From NCBI RefSeq assembly GCF_002890895.1, contig NZ_POUL01000002.1, positions 434,001 to 498,000 of the forward strand: 64,000 bases of DNA. The letters are read 5' to 3'. The notes below the pieces were generated by a model. The model had not been told where the DNA came from, ran no database searches, and was given only the letters and a program-made list of their open reading frames with translations. Both the position numbers and the translations under genes were made by a program. The stretch is from Stutzerimonas stutzeri. GTDB lineage: Bacteria > Pseudomonadota > Gammaproteobacteria > Pseudomonadales > Pseudomonadaceae. Shown here in pieces: positions 1 through 10,262 of the stretch. Each line of letters opens with the position of its first letter. The stretch's first letter is position 1.

Positions 1-759
1 CAGGAGCTGAGTATTCTCGAGCCTCTACGCGGCCAGATTCCCGATCAGGTGTTCGAGAAACCTTTCGAACTTCCGCAAACCAACGCCGACGGCATCATTC
101 GCGCGCAGCAGCGCCGGGCCTACGAGCTGCTTACCTCGGCGGGCTGGAAAATTGAAAACGACCAAATGGTCGACGCCGAAGGCAAGCCGGTCAAACTCGA
201 GTTCCTGTTGGTGCAGGCGGATTTCGAGCGCGTGCTGCTGCCCTACAAGCGAAACCTCGCCAGCCTGGGTATCGAACTGGAGCTTCGACGCGTCGACGTC
301 TCGCAATACATCAATCGGTTGCGTTCACGCGATTACGACATGATTGTCAGCGGCTTCGGCCAGTCCAGCTCACCCGGAAATGAGCAACGTGAGTATTGGC
401 ACTCGGCGAGCGCCGATAATCCGGGAAGCCGCAATTACATCGGACTGAAAGATCCCGCCATTGACGTGCTGGTAGAAAAACTGATTGCCTCTGATTCGCG
501 AGACGAGCTTATTACGCGCACTCGCGCGCTGGATCGCGTATTGCTCTCAGGTCACTACGTGATTCCCAACTGGCACATCAAGACATGGCGCGTTGCGTAC
601 TGGAGTCATCTGGGCCATCCAGAGATCACTCCCCTTTACGATGTCGGGCTGATGACTTGGTGGAACAAGCCAGATGTAAGCAAGCCTGAGCCAGAACAGA
701 TCGGCGAGGGGCCAGCGGCCGAGAGAGAGACCAGCGCTACCCGTGCGACGGAGCAATAA
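1..759 (+). CDS. yejA: Peptide ABC transporter periplasmic binding protein, YejA-like (C-terminal part)
   Basis: The reading frame is open from the first base and ends at TAA 757-759, so only the last 252 residues are present. They resemble the C-terminal lobe of family 5 solute-binding proteins, which capture oligopeptides in the periplasm. The tail after about residue 225 is Pro/Glu-rich and probably disordered. The permease gene yejB starts 2 bp after the stop, followed by yejE and yejF, which identifies this as the YejA subunit of a Yej (microcin C/peptide) importer. In E. coli, YejABEF imports microcin C and peptides; the ligand here cannot be read from the sequence. The true start lies outside the window. 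Confidence 0.9.
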   Translation, partial: QELSILEPLRGQIPDQVFEKPFELPQTNADGIIRAQQRRAYELLTSAGWKIENDQMVDAEGKPVKLEFLLVQADFERVLLPYKRNLASLGIELELRRVDVSQYINRLRSRDYDMIVSGFGQSSSPGNEQREYWHSASADNPGSRNYIGLKDPAIDVLVEKLIASDSRDELITRTRALDRVLLSGHYVIPNWHIKTWRVAYWSHLGHPEITPLYDVGLMTWWNKPDVSKPEPEQIGEGPAAERETSATRATEQ

Positions 760-761
760 GC

Positions 762-1835
762 ATGCTCGCGTATGTTTTCCGGCGCCTACTGCTCATTATC
801 CCGACCCTGTTCGGCATCCTGCTCATTAACTTCATCATCATCCAGGCCGCACCAGGGGGGCCGGTTGAACAGGCAATCGCCAAGCTGGAGGGCTTCGAAG
901 GCGCAACCAGCAGGATTGCCGGTGGAGGATCCGAAGTCGCGACTGGCAGCAATAGCTATCGCGGCGGGCAAGGCCTGGACCCGGACCTGATTGCCGAGAT
1001 CGAACGCCTTTACGGCTTCGACAAGCCGGCACCAGAGCGCTTCTGGATCATGCTCAGCAACTACCTGCGGCTGGATTTCGGGGAAAGCTTCTTTCGTGAC
1101 GCCAGCGTGACCGATCTGATCATCGAAAAGATGCCGGTATCGATCTCGCTGGGGCTGTGGAGCACGCTCATCATGTATCTGGCGTCGATCCCCCTGGGAA
1201 TCGCCAAGGCAACTCGGCACGGCAGTGCATTCGACGTCTGGACCAGTTCGGCCATCATCATCGGCTATGCGATACCGGCGTTTCTGTTCGCCATTCTGCT
1301 GATCGTGCTGTTCGCGGGCGGCAGCTACTGGAACTGGTTTCCGCTGCGGGGACTCACATCGGGAAACTTCGATGAATTGTCGCTTACCGGCAAGATAATC
1401 GACTATTTCTGGCACTTGGCGCTTCCCGTGACGGCATTGGTCATCGGCAACTTCGCGACGCTTACCCTGCTGACCAAAAACAGTTTTCTCGACGAGATTA
1501 ACAAGCAGTACGTGATCACCGCGCGCGCCAAAGGCCTGAGCAAGAATCGCGTGCTGTACGGCCATGTGTTTCGCAACGCCATGCTGATCATCATCGCTGG
1601 TTTCCCATCAGCCTTCATCGGCATGTTCTTCACAGGATCGTTGCTGATCGAAGTGATTTTCTCCCTCGACGGCCTTGGCCTGCTCAGTTTCGAGGCAGCC
1701 ATCAATCGCGATTATCCCGTCGTGTTCGGCACGCTGTTCCTGTTCACCTTGCTCGGCCTGGTGGTCAAGCTCATCGGTGACCTGACCTACACGCTCGTCG
1801 ACCCGAGAATCGACTTCGAAAGCAGGGAGGCCTGA
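762..1835 (+). CDS. yejB: Peptide ABC transporter inner-membrane permease YejB
   Basis: This 357-residue permease of the binding-protein-dependent type closely follows the YejB pattern. It has an N-terminal membrane helix (residues ~8-30), then the APGGPV segment and a Gly/Ser-rich periplasmic stretch (~50-75) ending in YRGGQGLDP, as in E. coli YejB. A BPD_transp_1 domain with about five more helices follows. The cytoplasmic EAA-type loop that contacts the ATPase is visible near residues 245-265 ([19 protein letters not shown]). It starts 2 bp after yejA, and yejE begins one base past its stop, so the genes are translated as one operon. It forms the pore with YejE. Confidence 0.95.
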   Translation: MLAYVFRRLLLIIPTLFGILLINFIIIQAAPGGPVEQAIAKLEGFEGATSRIAGGGSEVATGSNSYRGGQGLDPDLIAEIERLYGFDKPAPERFWIMLSNYLRLDFGESFFRDASVTDLIIEKMPVSISLGLWSTLIMYLASIPLGIAKATRHGSAFDVWTSSAIIIGYAIPAFLFAILLIVLFAGGSYWNWFPLRGLTSGNFDELSLTGKIIDYFWHLALPVTALVIGNFATLTLLTKNSFLDEINKQYVITARAKGLSKNRVLYGHVFRNAMLIIIAGFPSAFIGMFFTGSLLIEVIFSLDGLGLLSFEAAINRDYPVVFGTLFLFTLLGLVVKLIGDLTYTLVDPRIDFESREA

Positions 1836-1836
1836 G

Positions 1837-2856
1837 ATGACGCTGTCACCTTTGAACCAGCGCCGCTTCGCCCTGTTCAAGGCGCACAAGCGCGGCTGGT
1901 GGTCGCTTTGGGTATTTCTGGCCTTGTTCATTCTGAGCCTGGGTGCCGAACTGATCGCCAACGACAAGCCGATCCTGGTCCGTTTCGACGGCGACTGGTA
2001 TGTACCGGTGTTTAAACGCTATCCAGAAACCGTCTTTGGTGGCGAGTTTCCTCTGCAGGCAAACTACAAAGGTCCCTACATCCAGGAACTGATCGAGAAG
2101 AAAGACGGCTGGATGATCTGGCCACCGATTCCTTTTCATCACTCCAGTATCAACTACGACCTGCAGGTACCGGCCCCCGCTCCGCCGTCCTGGGAAAACT
2201 GGCTGGGCACCGATGACCAGGGGCGCGATGTGCTCGCAAGAGCCATCTACGGGTTCCGGATTTCGGTTTTGTTCGCGCTGACACTTACCTTGATCAGCTC
2301 GGTTATCGGTGTGATTGCCGGGGCTCTACAAGGCTTCTATGGCGGCTGGGTAGACCTTGTCGGTCAGCGAGTACTGGAAATATGGTCCGGCCTGCCGGTG
2401 CTCTATCTGCTGATCATTCTCGCCAGCTTCGTGCAACCCAACTTCTGGTGGCTGCTCGGCATCATGCTGTTGTTTTCCTGGATGAGTCTGGTCGATGTGG
2501 TCAGGGCCGAGTTTCTGCGCGGTCGCAATCTGGAGTACGTGCGAGCGGCGCGCGCGCTGGGCATGCGCAACGGCGCCATCATGTTCCGCCATATTCTGCC
2601 TAATGCCATGGTGTCGACCATGACATTCATGCCGTTCATCCTCACCGGAGCGATCGGCACCTTGACCGCCTTGGATTTTCTTGGCTTTGGTTTACCGCCC
2701 GGCGCCCCTTCGCTAGGCGAGCTTGTGGCACAGGGAAAGTCGAACCTGCAGGCGCCGTGGCTTGGAATCAGCGCATTCATGGTCCTGGCTGTCATGCTGA
2801 CCCTTCTGGTGTTTATCGGCGAGGCGGCTCGCGATGCTTTCGACCCAAGGAAATAG
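1837..2856 (+). CDS. yejE: Peptide ABC transporter inner-membrane permease YejE
   Basis: The protein has 339 residues and is the second permease of the Yej importer. It begins with a cytoplasmic N-terminus and one membrane helix (~20-40), then a long periplasmic insert (~45-125) typical of YejE/OppC-type subunits. The transmembrane domain carries the EAA motif EYVRAARALGMRNGAIMFRH near residue 230. The start is the ATG at 1837, directly after the yejB stop, and yejF begins 2 bp after its stop. The tight spacing argues for translational coupling of yejBEF. Confidence 0.95.
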   Translation: MTLSPLNQRRFALFKAHKRGWWSLWVFLALFILSLGAELIANDKPILVRFDGDWYVPVFKRYPETVFGGEFPLQANYKGPYIQELIEKKDGWMIWPPIPFHHSSINYDLQVPAPAPPSWENWLGTDDQGRDVLARAIYGFRISVLFALTLTLISSVIGVIAGALQGFYGGWVDLVGQRVLEIWSGLPVLYLLIILASFVQPNFWWLLGIMLLFSWMSLVDVVRAEFLRGRNLEYVRAARALGMRNGAIMFRHILPNAMVSTMTFMPFILTGAIGTLTALDFLGFGLPPGAPSLGELVAQGKSNLQAPWLGISAFMVLAVMLTLLVFIGEAARDAFDPRK

Positions 2857-2857
2857 C

Positions 2858-4507
2858 ATGACCGAGAACCTTATTGAGGTCCGCGATCTGGCGGTCGAGT
2901 TCGTCACCAATGGGCAGGCCCAGCGCGTAGTAACGGGCGTGAGCTTCGATATCCGCAAAGGCGAGACGTTGGCGCTGGTGGGTGAGAGCGGCTCGGGCAA
3001 GTCGGTCACAGCGCACTCAATCCTGCGTCTGCTGCCCTACCCCATCGCGCAACACCCGGCAGGTGTAATTCGCTATGCAGGTGAAGATTTACTCCAGGCG
3101 TCCGAGAAACGCATGCGCGGCATCCGTGGAGATCGGATCGCCATGGTGTTTCAGGAGCCGATGACCTCGCTCAACCCGCTGCACACCATAGGCAAGCAGA
3201 TCAACGAAGTGCTGCGGATCCATAAGGGTCTCAGCGCTAAGGCAGCTACGGCCCGCACCCTCGAGCTGCTTGAGCTGGTTGGGATACCTGAACCCACCAA
3301 GCGGATCCGAGCCTATCCTCACGAACTCTCGGGCGGTCAGCGCCAGCGCGTGGTAATCGCCATGGCACTGGCGAACGAACCCGAGTTGTTGATTGCCGAC
3401 GAACCGACAACGGCGCTGGACGTGACGGTGCAGCTGAAAATACTTGAGCTGCTCAAGGAGCTTCAGGCGCGCCTGGGCATGGCCCTATTGCTGATCAGCC
3501 ACGACCTGAACCTGGTTCGCCGAATCGCCAACCATGTATGTGTCATGAAGAGTGGTTGCGTCGTCGAACAAGCACCTTGCGAGGAATTGTTCCGATCACC
3601 GCAGCACCCCTACACAAAGGAGCTGCTTGGAGCAGAGCCTAGCGGCGGGCCGGTAACGGTCGAAGCGTCGGCGCCGACACTGCTGGAAGTGAATGATCTT
3701 CGGGTCTGGTTCCCGATCAAGAAGGGACTTTTCAGACACACCGTCGACCATATCAAGGCAGTCGATGGCGTCACGTTCAACCTGCCAAAAGGCCAGACGC
3801 TGGGCATTGTGGGCGAAAGCGGCTCGGGGAAGTCCACGCTGGGTTTGGCTATTCTTCGCCTGATTTCAAGCAGCGGCGAAATCCGTTTTCAGAACCAGGC
3901 ACTGGAAACCATGTCGCAACGGGCGGTGCGCCCACTGCGGCGGCAAATGCAGGTCGTATTTCAGGATCCCTTCGGCAGCCTGAGCCCGCGCATGTCGGTG
4001 GGACAGATCGTCGGGGAAGGACTCAGCATCCATGGTTTGGGTTCTTCCGAGGAACAAGCACAAGCAATCATCGATGCACTGGTGGAGGTTGGACTCGACC
4101 CTGAAAGTCGGCACCGCTACCCCCACGAGTTTTCTGGAGGTCAACGGCAGCGAATTGCAATAGCCAGGGCGTTGGTCCTCAAGCCGGACCTGATTCTGCT
4201 TGATGAACCGACCTCGGCATTGGACCGAACGGTGCAACGCCAAGTGGTGGAGCTACTGCGCTCACTCCAGGCCAAGTACAACCTGACCTACCTGTTCATC
4301 AGCCATGATTTGGCGGTGGTACGGGCGATGAGCCACCAGATGATGGTGGTCAAGCAAGGCAAAGTCGTAGAACAGGGAATGGCAGAGGCAATCTTTGCCG
4401 CTCCCCAACATCCATACACACAGCAGCTGCTGGAATCGGCTTTCATGGTTCCAGCCACTGATGAACAACCAGAAGAGGGAAAAGCACATGGGTTTTCTTA
4501 CCGGTAA
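2858..4507 (+). CDS. yejF: Peptide ABC transporter double ATPase YejF
   Basis: This is a 549-residue protein with two tandem ABC ATPase domains that power the Yej importer at the inner membrane. The first Walker A is GESGSGKS (42-49), with signature LSGGQRQR near 160. The second Walker A (GESGSGKST) lies near 318-326, with FSGGQRQR near 424. Each half also carries an oligopeptide_HPY-type extension ([16 protein letters not shown]). The ATG at 2858 was chosen because it follows yejE by one base and gives the family N-terminus; an in-frame ATG at 2834 lies inside yejE. The last 20 bp overlap fabI. Confidence 0.95.
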   Translation: MTENLIEVRDLAVEFVTNGQAQRVVTGVSFDIRKGETLALVGESGSGKSVTAHSILRLLPYPIAQHPAGVIRYAGEDLLQASEKRMRGIRGDRIAMVFQEPMTSLNPLHTIGKQINEVLRIHKGLSAKAATARTLELLELVGIPEPTKRIRAYPHELSGGQRQRVVIAMALANEPELLIADEPTTALDVTVQLKILELLKELQARLGMALLLISHDLNLVRRIANHVCVMKSGCVVEQAPCEELFRSPQHPYTKELLGAEPSGGPVTVEASAPTLLEVNDLRVWFPIKKGLFRHTVDHIKAVDGVTFNLPKGQTLGIVGESGSGKSTLGLAILRLISSSGEIRFQNQALETMSQRAVRPLRRQMQVVFQDPFGSLSPRMSVGQIVGEGLSIHGLGSSEEQAQAIIDALVEVGLDPESRHRYPHEFSGGQRQRIAIARALVLKPDLILLDEPTSALDRTVQRQVVELLRSLQAKYNLTYLFISHDLAVVRAMSHQMMVVKQGKVVEQGMAEAIFAAPQHPYTQQLLESAFMVPATDEQPEEGKAHGFSYR

Positions 4508-5282
4508 GCGCGTATTGATCGTTGGCGTTGCCAGCAAATTGTCGATTGCCTCCGGGATCGCCGCGGCCATGCACCGTGAAGGTGCCGAGCTGGCGTTCAC
4601 CTATCAGAACGAGAAGCTCAAGGGCCGCGTCGAAGAGTTCGCCGCTGGCTGGGGCTCGGGCCCAGAGTTGTGCTTCCCATGCGATGTTGCCAGTGACGAG
4701 GAGATCAACAAGGTCTTCGAAGAGCTCGGCAAGAAGTGGGACGGTCTGGACGGCATCGTCCACTCGGTAGGTTTCGCCCCAGGTGATCAGCTCGATGGCG
4801 ATTTCACCGAGGTTACTACTCGTGAAGGTTTCCGCATCGCCCACGACATCAGCGCCTACAGCCTCGTTGCGCTGGCCAAGGCCGGACGCCCAATGATGAA
4901 GGGACGCAATGGCAGCATCCTGACGCTTTCCTACCTCGGTGCCGAGCGCACCATGCCCAATTACAACGTCATGGGCATGGCCAAGGCCAGCCTCGAAGCC
5001 GGTGTTCGCTACCTCGCCGGCAGCCTGGGCGCTGAAGGCACCCGCGTCAACGCTGTGTCTGCGGGACCCATTCGTACGCTGGCTGCCTCAGGGATCAAGA
5101 GCTTCCGCAAGATGCTGGCAGCCAACGAAAAGCAAACCCCCCTGCGCCGCAACGTAACTATTGACGAGGTTGGCAATGCTGGCGCCTTCCTCTGCTCAGA
5201 TCTGGCATCGGGGATCAGCGGTGAAATTCTCTATGTCGACGGCGGCTTCAACACCACCGCGATGGGTGCGATGGAAGACTGA
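4488..5282 (+). CDS. fabI: Enoyl-[acyl-carrier-protein] reductase (NADH) FabI
   Basis: FabI reduces enoyl-ACP to acyl-ACP with NADH, the last step of each fatty acid elongation cycle. The 264-residue protein has the FabI short-chain-reductase fold: GxxxxxSIxxG nucleotide loop (13-23) and catalytic Tyr149, Tyr159 and Lys166 (Y-x6-K). The residue matching Gly93 of E. coli FabI, whose change gives triclosan resistance, is still Gly (95). The start at 4488 has an AGAGGG-type ribosome site and lies inside yejF, 20 bp before its stop. fabI could therefore be co-transcribed with yejABEF, although an essential gene may also have an internal promoter. A strong terminator follows. Confidence 0.96.
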   Translation: MGFLTGKRVLIVGVASKLSIASGIAAAMHREGAELAFTYQNEKLKGRVEEFAAGWGSGPELCFPCDVASDEEINKVFEELGKKWDGLDGIVHSVGFAPGDQLDGDFTEVTTREGFRIAHDISAYSLVALAKAGRPMMKGRNGSILTLSYLGAERTMPNYNVMGMAKASLEAGVRYLAGSLGAEGTRVNAVSAGPIRTLAASGIKSFRKMLAANEKQTPLRRNVTIDEVGNAGAFLCSDLASGISGEILYVDGGFNTTAMGAMED

Positions 5283-5300
5283 TCCAGCGCCCCAAAAAAA

Positions 5301-5327
5301 ACCCGCATATGATGCGGGTTTTTTTTT
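5301..5327. terminator. Bidirectional intrinsic terminator between fabI and ppiD
   Basis: The inverted repeat ACCCGCAT/ATGCGGGT (5301-5308 and 5312-5319) has a 3-nt loop. It is flanked by an A-run on the left (5294-5301) and nine T's on the right. It can therefore end fabI transcripts on the + strand and ppiD transcripts on the - strand. Confidence 0.92.
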
Positions 5328-5341
5328 GCGCTAGCGTTCAG

Positions 5342-7195
5342 TCAGAACGTCTCGATCTCTGCGTTTTCATGCAGCATTTGGCGGTAGGCAGCGAAATCCT
5401 GTTGACCACTGCGTGAAGCCAGGAAGCGACGATAGTTCTGCTTGTCTTCCTCCGAGAGTTCGGCTTTTGGCTCGCTTACACCGCTTAGACGAACCACGAC
5501 GAAATCCTCGTCAGACAGACGCACACTGCCGTAACTCGGCTTGTCACTTGCCTCCGGTTTTGGCATCCGAAAGACTTGCTGAAGCACCGCCGGCTCAACC
5601 CCTTCCTGGCTACGCGAAGCAGCCTCGACCGGTTGCCACTGCTGCTCGACCTGCCCGCCATCACGCAGCGTAGCGATCAGCTGCTCGCCTTTCGCCAGCG
5701 CTTGCTCTGCAGCCTTGCTACTCTTGAGCTGAGCAATGATGTCGTCCTTCACTGCGTCGAAAGGCAACACTTCGGGTTGCAGGTGCTTTTTTACACGCAC
5801 CGCAACGACGGTATCCGGATCCAGTTCGATCACACCACTATTAGCGCCGTCGACCAAAACCTCATCACTGAACGCAGCCTGGATAACCTGCCTATTCGCA
5901 GCGACGCCAGCCCCGCCCTCGCGCCCGAACGCCTCGGTCGTTTGCACTGAAAGTCCCAGTTCCTGGGCCGGCTGGAGAAGATCAGATGACTCAAACGCGG
6001 TGTCCTCGAGCTGCTTGCTAGCTTCAACAAAACGTTGTTCGACCTGCTGGGCCTTGAGTTCGCGCACCAGCTCCGGCTTCAAGCTTTCCAGTGTGGGGAT
6101 CTCTGGTGACTGAACGCCAAGCAGCTTGATCAGGTGCCAGCCGAAGTCGGAACGAACCGGCGCAGAAACCTGACCTTCCTCCAGTCCGTAGAGCGCCTCC
6201 TCGAATGCCGGGTCATAAACGCCCGGACCGGCAAAGCCGAGATCGCCCCCTTCGTTCGCGGAACCTGGATCTTGTGAAAGCTCTTTAGCCAACGCCGAGA
6301 AGTCCTCGCCAGAGGCCAAACGCTTAGCAACCTCGTCGATCTTTTCCTTGGCAGTCGCGTCGTCGCTGCCGTCGGTTTCGATCAGGATATGCGCCGCACG
6401 GCGCTGCTCTGCCAGGTTGGCAATGCGCTGCTGATACAGGTCCTTGATATCCTCCTCAGAAACCTCGACTTGATCAAAGAATGACTCCTTGTTCAGTTCG
6501 AGATACTCGAGGATGACCTGCTCAGGCGAGCGAAAACGGTCGGTATTCTTCTCGTAATACTCGCGCGCCTCGTCATTGCTCACGTCAACCGCGGCGGTTT
6601 CAGCCGGCACGGTAATTGTTGCGAAATCACGTGTCTGCTGTTCCAGCCGAGCAAACGCTTCGATCTGCTTATCTGTGACGAAACCGGAACCGGATATGCC
6701 TGCGCGAAGCTGGCCAATCAACATTTCCTGCTTCAACAGCTCACGAAACTGCAGCCGGGTATAGCCCATCTGCTGAATGACCTGATCGAACCGTGCGGCA
6801 TTGAACACGCCGTCGACGGCAAACTCAGGCGTCTGCAGGATCAGCTGATCAAGCGCTGCTTCGGAAAACGCGAAATCTGCATCGCGGGCGCCCTGCAGCA
6901 ACAACGCTCGGTCAATAAGCGCACGAAGCGATGATTCGCGTACCAGCTTATCGTCCAGCATCGAGGGATCGAAGTTACCTCCGAGCTGCTGAGCCAGTTG
7001 GCGACGCTGCATGTTCATGGCCTGGTTGAGCTCGTCCAGTGAGATTTCCTCACCGTTGACCTCAGCGGCATTACGGCTATTGCTGGCCGCGTTGAAGATG
7101 GCGTCAAAGCCGGTCAACGCCAACAGCATCACGATGATGCCAATGATGGTTTTGGCAATCCAGCCTTGTGAATTGTCCCTGATGTTCTGAAGCAT
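5342..7195 (-). CDS. ppiD: Periplasmic folding chaperone / peptidyl-prolyl isomerase PpiD
   Basis: PpiD is an inner-membrane-anchored chaperone at the exit of the Sec translocon that helps newly exported proteins fold. The 617-residue protein has a short cytoplasmic N-terminus, one membrane helix (~14-35), a SurA_N-like chaperone region (to ~200), one parvulin domain (~265-360, RAAHILIETDGS through SDFGWHLIKL) and a C-terminal helical part. In E. coli PpiD the parvulin domain has little isomerase activity, so the chaperone role is the safer call. It lies downstream of hupB, as in E. coli and P. aeruginosa, and converges with fabI. Confidence 0.94.
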   Translation of the reverse strand: MLQNIRDNSQGWIAKTIIGIIVMLLALTGFDAIFNAASNSRNAAEVNGEEISLDELNQAMNMQRRQLAQQLGGNFDPSMLDDKLVRESSLRALIDRALLLQGARDADFAFSEAALDQLILQTPEFAVDGVFNAARFDQVIQQMGYTRLQFRELLKQEMLIGQLRAGISGSGFVTDKQIEAFARLEQQTRDFATITVPAETAAVDVSNDEAREYYEKNTDRFRSPEQVILEYLELNKESFFDQVEVSEEDIKDLYQQRIANLAEQRRAAHILIETDGSDDATAKEKIDEVAKRLASGEDFSALAKELSQDPGSANEGGDLGFAGPGVYDPAFEEALYGLEEGQVSAPVRSDFGWHLIKLLGVQSPEIPTLESLKPELVRELKAQQVEQRFVEASKQLEDTAFESSDLLQPAQELGLSVQTTEAFGREGGAGVAANRQVIQAAFSDEVLVDGANSGVIELDPDTVVAVRVKKHLQPEVLPFDAVKDDIIAQLKSSKAAEQALAKGEQLIATLRDGGQVEQQWQPVEAASRSQEGVEPAVLQQVFRMPKPEASDKPSYGSVRLSDEDFVVVRLSGVSEPKAELSEEDKQNYRRFLASRSGQQDFAAYRQMLHENAEIETF

Positions 7196-7246
7196 GCGTC
7201 CCCCAGGAGTCAGCTGCGCGGTTTTCAGTGCAGCGCGGAATCCGGA

Positions 7247-7277
7247 TAAAAAGAAAGGCGCATCCAGGGATGCGCCT
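7247..7277 (-). terminator. Intrinsic terminator downstream of hupB
   Basis: Read on the - strand, an AAGGCGCATCC/GGATGCGCCTT hairpin is followed by TCTTTTT. It lies about 120 nt past the hupB stop and upstream of ppiD, so most hupB messages should end here and ppiD probably has its own promoter or relies on read-through. Confidence 0.85.
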
Positions 7278-7288
7278 TCTCGGAGCTT

Positions 7289-7354
7289 TTGGAGCAGTTG
7301 GGCCTATTCCCCCAAGCCCGATACAAGCAGTGCCTGTTCGAATGACCGCTCCAA
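7289..7354 (-). other. Structured 3' untranslated segment between hupB and its terminator
   Basis: A 66-nt stretch closed by a perfect 7-bp pairing (7289-7295 with 7348-7354) contains an inner TTGGG/CCCAA stem (7298-7302, 7311-7315). It lies within the long hupB 3' untranslated region, just before the terminator. That arrangement would suit a processed 3'-UTR small RNA, but the sequence alone shows only pairing potential. It is not a tRNA: no T-stem can be formed. Confidence 0.25.
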
Positions 7355-7397
7355 GCCAGGTCCAGCGCTAACTGGCAACTAGCCGGATCGAAAACGC

Positions 7398-7670
7398 TTA
7401 GTTAACGGCGTCTTTCAGAGCCTTGCCTGCCTTGAAGCCAGGGATCTTGGCTGCAGCGATGTCGATCGGCTTGCCAGTCTGAGGGTTGCGGCCAGTGCGC
7501 GCAGCGCGCTCCTTGACAGCAAAAGTACCGAAACCAACCAGCACCACGGAATCACCAGCCTTCAGAGCGCCTGTGACGGATTCAATTACTGCATCCAGCG
7601 CTCGGCCAGCAACAGCTTTCGGGATATCAGCAGATGCGGCGATAGCATCGATCAGTTCCGACTTGTTCAC
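7398..7670 (-). CDS. hupB: DNA-binding protein HU-beta
   Basis: This is a 90-residue histone-like protein that bends and compacts DNA as a homo- or heterodimer. It has the full HU family length, and the flexible DNA-binding arm carries [12 protein letters not shown] near residues 61-72. The [12 protein letters not shown] start is typical. It sits between lon and ppiD, the order conserved in pseudomonads and enterobacteria. The start has an AGGGG ribosome site a few bases upstream. A T-rich leader (7690-7715) could hold a promoter, but I could not assign -35/-10 boxes. Confidence 0.97.
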   Translation of the reverse strand: MNKSELIDAIAASADIPKAVAGRALDAVIESVTGALKAGDSVVLVGFGTFAVKERAARTGRNPQTGKPIDIAAAKIPGFKAGKALKDAVN

Positions 7671-7805
7671 TCTAAGTCCCCTTATTTCTGTTGAGTCGTA
7701 TCTTTGATTTTTTAGGTGTAAGCGAAGCGGTGCCGAAATAGCAACTACACAATAAGGCCGGCTTAAATAGAGGCCGCCGAATATGTGTCAACAAAGCCTT
7801 TCGGA

Positions 7806-10202
7806 CTAATGCGTGCTGATTCGCTCCTTGGAATCAGACTCGCGCTTGTCATCCTTTGCAACAATATCAGGAGCCGCATCGGGCAAGGGCTCCGGCGCGT
7901 ATTGCAGCGCAATTTGGAGGACTTCGTCAATCCACTTGACCGGTTTAATCTGCAGGTCCTGCTTAATATTGTCAGGAATCTCTTTCAGATCACGCTGATT
8001 TTCTTCCGGAATGATCACCGTCTTGATACCGCCACGGTGTGCCGCGAGCAGTTTCTCTTTCAAGCCACCAATAGCGAGCACCTGTCCACGCAGGGTAATT
8101 TCTCCGGTCATAGCGACCTCGGCCCGAACCGGAATCTGGGTCAATGCCGAGACCAGTGCGGTACACATACCGATACCTGCGCTAGGACCATCTTTTGGCG
8201 TGGCACCTTCCGGGACATGGATATGGATATCCTGCTTCTCGTGAAAATCGACGGAGATACCAAGACTTTTAGCGCGACTACGCACCACCGTGAGGGCAGC
8301 CGTAATCGACTCCCCCATCACATCGCCCAATGACCCGGTTTTGGTCAGCCGACCCTTTCCAGGCACAACCGCAGCTTCGATGGTAAGTAGTTCGCCGCCC
8401 ACCTGAGTCCATGCCAAGCCGGTAACCTGACCGACCTGGTCTTGCTGCTCGGCAAGCCCATAGCGGAATTTGCGAACGCCAAGGAAGTGCTCCAGCGACT
8501 CTGCAGTCACCTTGACTTCAAAGCTCTTCTCGCCCGCATGCTCCTTCACTACCTTGCGGCATACTTTCGCTATCTGCCGCTCCAGCCCGCGAACCCCGGC
8601 CTCGCGAGTGTAATAGCGAATGATGTCGCGGATAGCCTCATCATCGAACAGCAGTTCGGTTTTCTTCAGCCCATTGGCCTGGACCTGCTTGGGGACCAGG
8701 TAGCGAATGGCGATGTTGATCTTCTCGTCTTCCGTATAGCCGGGCAGCCGAATGATTTCCATGCGATCAAGCAGCGGGGCTGGAATGTTCATGGAGTTCG
8801 CGGTGCACAGGAACATCACGTCGGACAGGTCGTAGTCGACTTCCAGATAGTGATCGTTGAAGTTGTGATTCTGTTCAGGATCAAGGACTTCAAGCAGAGC
8901 AGATGCAGGATCTCCACGCATGTCATTGCCCATCTTGTCGATCTCGTCGAGCAAGAACAGTGGGTTACGAACCCCGACTTTGCTCATCTTCTGAATCAAC
9001 CGACCGGGCATAGAGCCGATATAGGTGCGACGATGTCCGCGAATCTCGGCCTCGTCTCGTACCCCGCCCAGTGCCATACGCACAAATTTACGATTGGTCG
9101 AACGGGCAATGGATTCGGCGAGCGAAGTCTTACCCACGCCTGGCGGACCCACCAGACACAAAACCGGACCTTTCAGCTTCTTTACACGCTTCTGCACCGC
9201 GAGGTATTCGAGAATTCGGTCCTTGACCTCTTCCAGGCCATAGTGATCGGTATCCAGCACGTCCTCAGCCTTGGCGAGATCGAGGCGAACCTTGCTAGCC
9301 GCTTTCCACGGCACGTTGACCAACCAATCGATGTAAGTCCGCACTACGGTCGCTTCTGCCGACATAGGCGACATCTGCTTAAGCTTGTTCAGCTCTGTCG
9401 TCGCCTTGGCATAGGCGTCTTTGCTCAGCCCGGCATTCTCGATGCGCTTCTTGAGATCATCAACTTCGTTGTGGCCTTCATCGATGTCGCCCAGCTCTTT
9501 TTGAATGGCTTTCATTTGCTCATTCAAATAGTACTCACGCTGACTGCGCTCCATCTGCTTCTTGACGCGGCCACGGATGCGCTTCTCAACCTGCAGGAGG
9601 TCTATCTCAGCATCAAGCAAGGCCAGCACATGTTCGACACGAGCCGGCAGATCGGTGATTTCGAGAATCGCCTGCTTCTGATCGATCTTGAGCGCCATGT
9701 GCGCGGCCATGGTGTCAACCAGACGCGCCGGCTCATCGATGCTTGCAAGCGAGGAAAGCACCTCTGAGGGGACCTTTTTACCCAATTGAACATACTGCTC
9801 GAACTGGCTCAGAAGACTGCGAGTAAAAACTTCCGCTTCGCGCTCTTCGATCTCCGACTCGTCGATCAGTACAACCTCGGCTCGACAATGGTCCTCGACG
9901 TCGAAAAAGCGGTCGATGACGCCACGTTGCTCGCCTTCAACAAGCACTTTAACAGTGCCATCCGGCAGCTTCAGTAGTTGCAGCACCGTCGCGACTGTAC
10001 CCACACGATAGAGCCCGTCTTCGCTTGGGTCGTCGTCGGCAGGGTTCTTCTGGGCCAAGAGCAATATCTGCTTGTCGCCAGCCATGGCGGCTTCAAGGGC
10101 CTCGATGGATTTTTCCCGCCCAACGAACAGCGGAATCACCATGTGCGGGTAGACCACTACGTCGCGCAGCGGCAAAAGGGGCAATTCGATGGTTGTCTTC
10201 AT
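7806..10202 (-). CDS. lon: ATP-dependent protease Lon
   Basis: Lon is a cytoplasmic AAA+ serine protease that degrades misfolded and regulatory proteins. The 798-residue protein has the N-terminal LON substrate domain (~10-200), a coiled-coil segment, the AAA+ domain with Walker A GPPGVGKT near residue 353, and a C-terminal protease domain. The catalytic dyad is Ser674 (DGPSAG) and Lys717 (GGLKEK). The lysine-rich, charged tail after about residue 775 is a little longer than in E. coli Lon. It is preceded by the clpX terminator and a heat-shock-like promoter, so it is expressed independently of clpPX. Confidence 0.97.
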   Translation of the reverse strand: MKTTIELPLLPLRDVVVYPHMVIPLFVGREKSIEALEAAMAGDKQILLLAQKNPADDDPSEDGLYRVGTVATVLQLLKLPDGTVKVLVEGEQRGVIDRFFDVEDHCRAEVVLIDESEIEEREAEVFTRSLLSQFEQYVQLGKKVPSEVLSSLASIDEPARLVDTMAAHMALKIDQKQAILEITDLPARVEHVLALLDAEIDLLQVEKRIRGRVKKQMERSQREYYLNEQMKAIQKELGDIDEGHNEVDDLKKRIENAGLSKDAYAKATTELNKLKQMSPMSAEATVVRTYIDWLVNVPWKAASKVRLDLAKAEDVLDTDHYGLEEVKDRILEYLAVQKRVKKLKGPVLCLVGPPGVGKTSLAESIARSTNRKFVRMALGGVRDEAEIRGHRRTYIGSMPGRLIQKMSKVGVRNPLFLLDEIDKMGNDMRGDPASALLEVLDPEQNHNFNDHYLEVDYDLSDVMFLCTANSMNIPAPLLDRMEIIRLPGYTEDEKINIAIRYLVPKQVQANGLKKTELLFDDEAIRDIIRYYTREAGVRGLERQIAKVCRKVVKEHAGEKSFEVKVTAESLEHFLGVRKFRYGLAEQQDQVGQVTGLAWTQVGGELLTIEAAVVPGKGRLTKTGSLGDVMGESITAALTVVRSRAKSLGISVDFHEKQDIHIHVPEGATPKDGPSAGIGMCTALVSALTQIPVRAEVAMTGEITLRGQVLAIGGLKEKLLAAHRGGIKTVIIPEENQRDLKEIPDNIKQDLQIKPVKWIDEVLQIALQYAPEPLPDAAPDIVAKDDKRESDSKERISTH

Positions 10203-10262
10203 AAATTCAGCTCTACGACGGCCATACGGCGGTAAACGGGAAATTCATACCCTTGGCGATCA

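Noticed and set aside
7289-7354. A possible tRNA downstream of hupB
   Set aside because: A 7-bp closing stem and a TTCGAAT loop-like string occur, but the arms next to that string cannot pair, the length is 66 nt and no anticodon stem forms.
8442-9767. A 441-codon open frame opposite lon
   Set aside because: It lies wholly inside lon on the other strand, with no recognisable motif; such frames are common opposite high-GC genes.
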